Below are positions 5,934 through 8,713 of a stretch of 8,713 bases of DNA, piece by piece (position 1 is the first letter of the stretch; the number at the start of each line of letters is the position of its first letter). A program made the position numbers and the translations under genes. A model generated the notes under the pieces. That model was not told where the DNA came from, did no database searches, and worked only from the letters and a program-made list of their open reading frames with translations. The stretch comes from an uncultured bacterium (GTDB lineage Bacteria; Desulfobacterota; Desulfobulbia; Desulfobulbales; Desulfobulbaceae), in contig CAIMMA010000017.1 in assembly GCA_903842475.1 (NCBI GenBank), forward strand, positions 1 to 8,713, in the 5' to 3' direction.

Positions 5934-6782
5934 ATGAATTTTCTTAATATGCCTTTAAAAAAGCCGGCCTACAACCAGGCGAAAGCCGTTATTCTGCCCG
6001 TTCCCTATGGCGGAACCTGCCGGGACGATCTGGCCACGGACAAGGGGCCAGAGGCTATTCTCAAAGCTTCCCAGCTCCTTTCGGTCTATGATGTCGAGAC
6101 CAATACCGATGTCGGCGAACTAAGCATTCTCACCCTGGATCCGCTGATCTGTCCGCAGAGTCCGCTGGAGGCAGTCGAAGAAATAAGCAGTCAGGCGAGC
6201 CAGCATTTCAAGAAAGGTAAACTGGTTGCCGGCATTGGCGGTAGTCATCTCATCAGCCTTGGACTTGTTCGTGGAGCACAGGAGCAGCATAATAATTTGA
6301 GCGTCCTCCACCTGGGCGCCCACCCTCATCTGGATGACGGCGACACCCCTGCCTGTGACGAAGCCAGCGTTATGCTGCGTATTCAGGAAAAATGTCCGGT
6401 TTCGCATGTCGGTATCCGCAGCATGACCAAGGCCGAACGGGGCAGGATTCATCTCGACAACCTGGTCTTTGCCCGCGATATCTACAACAACGGTCTTAAT
6501 GCCGCGGCGGATGCCATCGATCTCCTCAGTGACAAGGTGTATATCGCCATTCATCTCGACGTGCTCGACCCGGCCTGCATGCCCAGCGTCGTCCGGCCCG
6601 AACCCGGAGGATTGGATTGGTATACCTTGAACGCCCTGATCCGGATGGTTGCCAGGGAAAAATCAATCGCCGGTTTCGATATTACCGGGCTCATTCCCCA
6701 AAAAAACGGGATGCATGCCCAGTTGCTGGCGGCAAAACTCGTCTATAAAACCCTGATCTGTATCATGCAGAACAGCATCTGA
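5934..6782 (+). CDS. SpeB/arginase-family protein with altered metal-binding site
   Basis: 282 residues, near the usual size of a bacterial agmatinase (about 280-305). The ATG 5934 has AAAGG at 5920-5924. Family marks are clear: PVPYGGT and GPEAI near the N-terminus, GIGGSH (100-105), HVGIRSM in the middle, LDVLDP (208-213), RPEPGGLDW (221-229) and a C-terminal AAKLVYK. Agmatinases hydrolyse agmatine to putrescine and urea with two Mn ions held by H, DxHxD and DxD. Here H105, H130 and D209 remain, but DAHxD reads G128-A-H-P-H132, the first Asp of DxD is H207, and GGDHS reads GGSHL. The SHG histidine that normally acts in catalysis aligns with E143 (DEA, 142-144). Glu223 is kept. Classical agmatinase activity is therefore doubtful; a pseudoenzyme or a His-rich site with another metal is possible. 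An automatic label of speB would rest on the fold only. It is second in a likely operon behind the CxxC protein. Confidence 0.88.
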   Translation: MNFLNMPLKKPAYNQAKAVILPVPYGGTCRDDLATDKGPEAILKASQLLSVYDVETNTDVGELSILTLDPLICPQSPLEAVEEISSQASQHFKKGKLVAGIGGSHLISLGLVRGAQEQHNNLSVLHLGAHPHLDDGDTPACDEASVMLRIQEKCPVSHVGIRSMTKAERGRIHLDNLVFARDIYNNGLNAAADAIDLLSDKVYIAIHLDVLDPACMPSVVRPEPGGLDWYTLNALIRMVAREKSIAGFDITGLIPQKNGMHAQLLAAKLVYKTLICIMQNSI

Positions 6783-6800
6783 GTCTGGCGTTACCGGTGG

Positions 6801-6840
6801 GGTGGGGGCGGTGAAATCATAAAACCGCCGTCAACCCACC
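6801..6840. terminator. Bulged hairpin after the SpeB-like gene, probable terminator
   Basis: GGTGGGGGCGGT (6801-6812) pairs with ACCGCC (6824-6829) and CCCACC (6835-6840), leaving GTCAA bulged and an 11-base AT-rich loop. The stem has 12 pairs. On the plus strand a pyrimidine tract (6842-6860) with several T follows, but not a pure T run. It lies 18 bases after the stop at 6782, between convergent genes, so it may serve both directions. Confidence 0.5.
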
Positions 6841-6887
6841 ATCCTTCCTTTTCCATCTCCTTCCTGTGGCCCGTCCTTTGGTTGTAT

Positions 6888-6918
6888 GCAAGGCGAGGGC
6901 AAACCTCGAACACCTTGC
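6888..6918. terminator. Bulged hairpin after the MFS gene, possible terminator
   Basis: GCAAGGCGAGG (6888-6898) pairs with CCTCG (6904-6908) and CCTTGC (6913-6918), with AACA bulged and a five-base loop: 11 pairs. It lies 15 bases beyond the end of the minus-strand MFS gene. Neither strand has a proper T run after it. GGGCAA (6897-6902) and TTGCCC (6915-6920) offer an alternative pairing. Its role in ending the MFS transcript is inferred from position. Confidence 0.4.
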
Positions 6919-6933
6919 CCGGGCGCCCCCCCC

Positions 6934-8133
6934 TCACGCATCCACGGTTGCTGCCCTGTGCGCCTTGATGGCGGCCGCCGAGCATTGCAGGCGGTGGACG
7001 CAGTACATCGAGCCGAAGACCATCAGAATCAAGCTGGATAAAAAGACCCGCCAGCCGAAATGTTCATAGAGGATACCCGGGGCAAACGAACCAAGGGTGC
7101 CGCCGAGATAGTAAAAGGAGATATAGACGCCGTTGGCGATGCCTTTTTGACTTTTGGCCAAGGTGTTGATGTAGCCGGAGAGCAGCGAATGGGCCATGAA
7201 CATGCCGGTGCAGAAGACGAACATCGCCAGGAACATGGCTCGGTGATCGTGGATCATGAATCCGCAGATACCGATGATGTAGAGAAAGAGGCCGACCATG
7301 GCCACCCTGGTCTCCGAACCGAACACGCTGATCATCCTTCGGACGTTGAGCGAAACCAGGATGCCCATGACGTAACCGAAATACATAAAACCAATACCGG
7401 TTTCGCGAAAAGCCGGGTTGATTGCCTTGAGTTCAAAGGGGAGGAAGTTGAGCAGTCCGGCAAAGACAAAAAAGACTGTGAAAATGGTACAGTAAAGCCA
7501 GAAAAATTGAGGTTGCCTGACCAGTGCCGCTACCTCGCCCATCCGGGGGCGGGTGTATTCCAGGTTGGCGTCCTTCTCCAGGCCGCGCAGCAAAAAAAAT
7601 CCCCAGATCAGCAGCATCCCCAGCACAAAAAAGAAGAACCGCCAGCCAAAAAGATCGGTGAACAGGCCGGAGAGAAATCGGCCAAGGAAACCGCCGAGGA
7701 TGGTGGCCGCGATATAACGGGCAATGGCGGCCTGGATGTCCTCCCGCGGTGCGGTAAACGAGATATAGCTGACCAGCGAAGTGAGAATGGCGGGAATGGC
7801 CATGCCCTGGAAGCCACGGATAATCAGCAGCAGCAGATAATTATTGGTAAAGCAGAACACCAGTTCGAGCAGGCCGAGCAGCAGGATGGCGGTTCGCACA
7901 ATCAAGCGAGCGGAGAGTCGTTCCAGCAGCACCCCGTAAAACATCGGCGCAAAGCCGAGCGGCAGCATCATCAGGGTGGTGAACAGGATGGCCTGGAGAG
8001 AAGTCAGGCCGAATTCATGTTGAAAAACCGGCTGAATCGGCTGGGCTGCATACAGAGAACAGAAGGTGATGACCGTGCAGAAATAAATTTTGGTCAACGT
8101 TCCATGGACACGAAAATATGCGGGAACAGCCAC
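6934..8133 (-). CDS. MFS transporter, YnfM-like, 12 transmembrane segments
   Basis: 399 residues, inner membrane. The start is GTG at 8133-8131, supported by AAGGAGA (plus coordinates 8141-8147) 8 nt upstream. The stop TGA is at 6936-6934. Twelve hydrophobic helices can be counted, the first at about residues 16-33 and the last near 365-387, with a break after helix 6. The N-terminal AAQPIQPVF matches the 'PQPLLP' signature of the YnfM-type branch of the drug and sugar efflux MFS group. A motif A-like loop, GVLLERLSARLIVR, lies between helices 2 and 3, and RGFQGMA in helix 4 is motif B-like. The substrate cannot be told from sequence; proton-driven export is the family expectation. The gene stands alone, convergent to the SpeB-like operon and separated from it by two hairpins. 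A 393-codon open frame on the opposite strand over the same region is a composition shadow. Confidence 0.93.
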   Translation of the reverse strand: MAVPAYFRVHGTLTKIYFCTVITFCSLYAAQPIQPVFQHEFGLTSLQAILFTTLMMLPLGFAPMFYGVLLERLSARLIVRTAILLLGLLELVFCFTNNYLLLLIIRGFQGMAIPAILTSLVSYISFTAPREDIQAAIARYIAATILGGFLGRFLSGLFTDLFGWRFFFFVLGMLLIWGFFLLRGLEKDANLEYTRPRMGEVAALVRQPQFFWLYCTIFTVFFVFAGLLNFLPFELKAINPAFRETGIGFMYFGYVMGILVSLNVRRMISVFGSETRVAMVGLFLYIIGICGFMIHDHRAMFLAMFVFCTGMFMAHSLLSGYINTLAKSQKGIANGVYISFYYLGGTLGSFAPGILYEHFGWRVFLSSLILMVFGSMYCVHRLQCSAAAIKAHRAATVDA

Positions 8134-8335
8134 AGTGCGGTCTCCTTGAGCAGTGAGAAGTCCCTCGGCAATCGGGGAGCAGGGAATAACGAAGCGTATC
8201 GAAGGGACGGGGTTCAGTCCCCCAAACCTTCGCGCCGGTAAACGTCAAAAAACGCGGTGCCGCGCCGCCGGATCCAGGGGCCAGTCGGAAAGCCTGCGGC
8301 AAGGAGCGCCTGAGCACCAAAACCACTGCCGAGCG
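8134..8335 (-). promoter_or_regulatory. Long leader of the MFS gene with inverted repeats
   Basis: About 200 bases separate the putative -10 box from the GTG start. Within it are GGGAC/GTCCC (plus 8204-8208 and 8217-8221). There is also a bulged stem in plus 8161-8178, only 14 bases from the ribosome site. CCAC/GTGG (plus 8323-8326 and 8336-8339) is followed on the minus strand by TTTT. No known riboswitch consensus is seen. No open frame in it looks coding. Confidence 0.25.
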
Positions 8336-8341
8336 GTGGCT

Positions 8342-8369
8342 ATTATAACTAAATATCCGGGGACGCAAA
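8342..8369 (-). promoter_or_regulatory. Candidate sigma70 promoter of the MFS gene
   Basis: Read on the minus strand, a perfect -10 box TATAAT lies at plus 8347-8342. A weak -35, TTTGCG (8369-8364, three of six), sits 16 bases upstream. Transcription would start near 8335. Confidence 0.38.
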
Positions 8370-8650
8370 GGACAAAACACAATGGGTCCGTAAAGTAACC
8401 CGCTGAGTCAAAAAGAAAATCCTTAAGTTTTGGTGACACCTGCAACCTCATCGCAACCGGGACGCTGGTGTCCTGATTCTGCTTTGGCCGCAGCACCTGG
8501 CCCTGCTTGTTTCGCCTTGCACTGCAGCGTACCTGTCAAGGTTGTCAGCTTGAGGGGGCAACACATCGGTTTGGTGTCGTTTTATGGATTTTGCCGGGGT
8601 GCGTCTGCCCGCCTCCGGCATCTTGCGCAAATTTCCGCAGGCACAAACGG
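8370..8650. other. Intergenic stretch with short inverted repeats
   Basis: No gene is recognised. Small complementary pairs occur: GGGT/ACCC (8384-8387 and 8398-8401), GGTG-A-CACC (8432-8440), GACACC/GGTGTC (8435-8440 and 8467-8472) and GGAC/GTCC (8460-8463 and 8470-8473). Short open frames on both strands use rare-looking Arg codons and lack ribosome sites. On the minus strand, TTGACA (plus 8539-8534) has no partner -10. Confidence 0.35.
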
Positions 8651-8713
8651 TTGCCGCCTGTCGCCCTGGAATCCTTGCTGGCCTTCCTGGCTGAACCAGG
8701 ATATATTCCCCTA
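8651..8713 (+). CDS. Possible start of an RNase R-like gene, cut by the window edge
   Basis: The frame carrying TTG 8651 stays open to the last base. Its final residues, ALESLLAFLAEPGYIPL, resemble the first helix and turn of the winged-helix domain that opens many RNase R proteins (3'-5' exoribonuclease). The start is uncertain: TTG 8651 has only a weak AGG nearby, and the frame is open back to 8477 without an ATG. The 21 visible residues are too few to be sure; another winged-helix protein or chance is possible. Confidence 0.27.
   Translation, partial: MPPVALESLLAFLAEPGYIPL

Noticed and set aside
7060..8241. 393-codon plus-strand open frame opposite the MFS gene
   Set aside because: It is the antisense of a clear 12-helix protein. 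The translation is a Gln/Glu/His-rich chain without domains, as expected from the reverse of hydrophobic codons, and it has no ribosome site.
8351..8402. Resemblance of GGGACGCAAAG to part of the cyclic-di-GMP (GEMM) riboswitch
   Set aside because: The conserved flanking parts and the second helix of that riboswitch do not follow in order, and no plus-strand gene follows closely.

Overview
The window looks like chromosomal DNA of a GC-rich Gram-negative anaerobe. The style of the genes (a RecQ-like/UvrD-like fusion helicase, a short ureohydrolase of the 'PVPY-GT' type, a small CxxC acidic protein) suggests a Desulfobulbales-type member of Desulfobacterota. This is inferred from protein style only; no rRNA or tRNA is present to anchor it. 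I see no insertion sequence, CRISPR array, phage gene or integration scar.

Layout. (1) 1-3573 (+): the 3' part of a very large helicase gene, open from the first base. It joins the second motor lobe of a RecQ-type SF2 helicase to a complete UvrD/Rep-type SF1 helicase. (2) 3574-4076: a 503-base gap without a convincing gene, holding hairpins, a sigma70-like promoter and a structured RNA segment ending in a run of nine T. (3) 4077-5216 (+): a secreted, membrane-anchored D-Ala-D-Ala carboxypeptidase (peptidase S11), followed by two tandem hairpins, the second a textbook terminator. (4) 5314-5624: a gap with a promoter-like site and an operator-like palindrome. (5) 5625-5858 (+): a small, very acidic two-CxxC protein, then 75 bases later 5934-6782 (+): a SpeB/arginase-fold protein whose catalytic metal ligands are largely replaced. 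(6) 6783-6933: a convergent gap with two strong bulged hairpins. (7) 6934-8133 (-): a 12-helix MFS transporter with a roughly 200-base leader and a consensus -10 box. (8) 8134-8713: mostly non-coding, with a possible start of an RNase R-like gene at the edge.

How the parts relate. The helicase (DNA repair or recombination) and the carboxypeptidase (wall trimming) appear to be independent units. The CxxC protein and the SpeB-like protein are codirectional and closely spaced, with no terminator between them, so they are probably one operon. The MFS gene converges on that operon. The most unusual item is the SpeB-like protein. It keeps the fold and the surrounding motifs, but the DAHxD, SHG and DxD signatures read GAHPH, DEA and HLD. 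It may therefore be a pseudoenzyme or a ureohydrolase with a different metal site.
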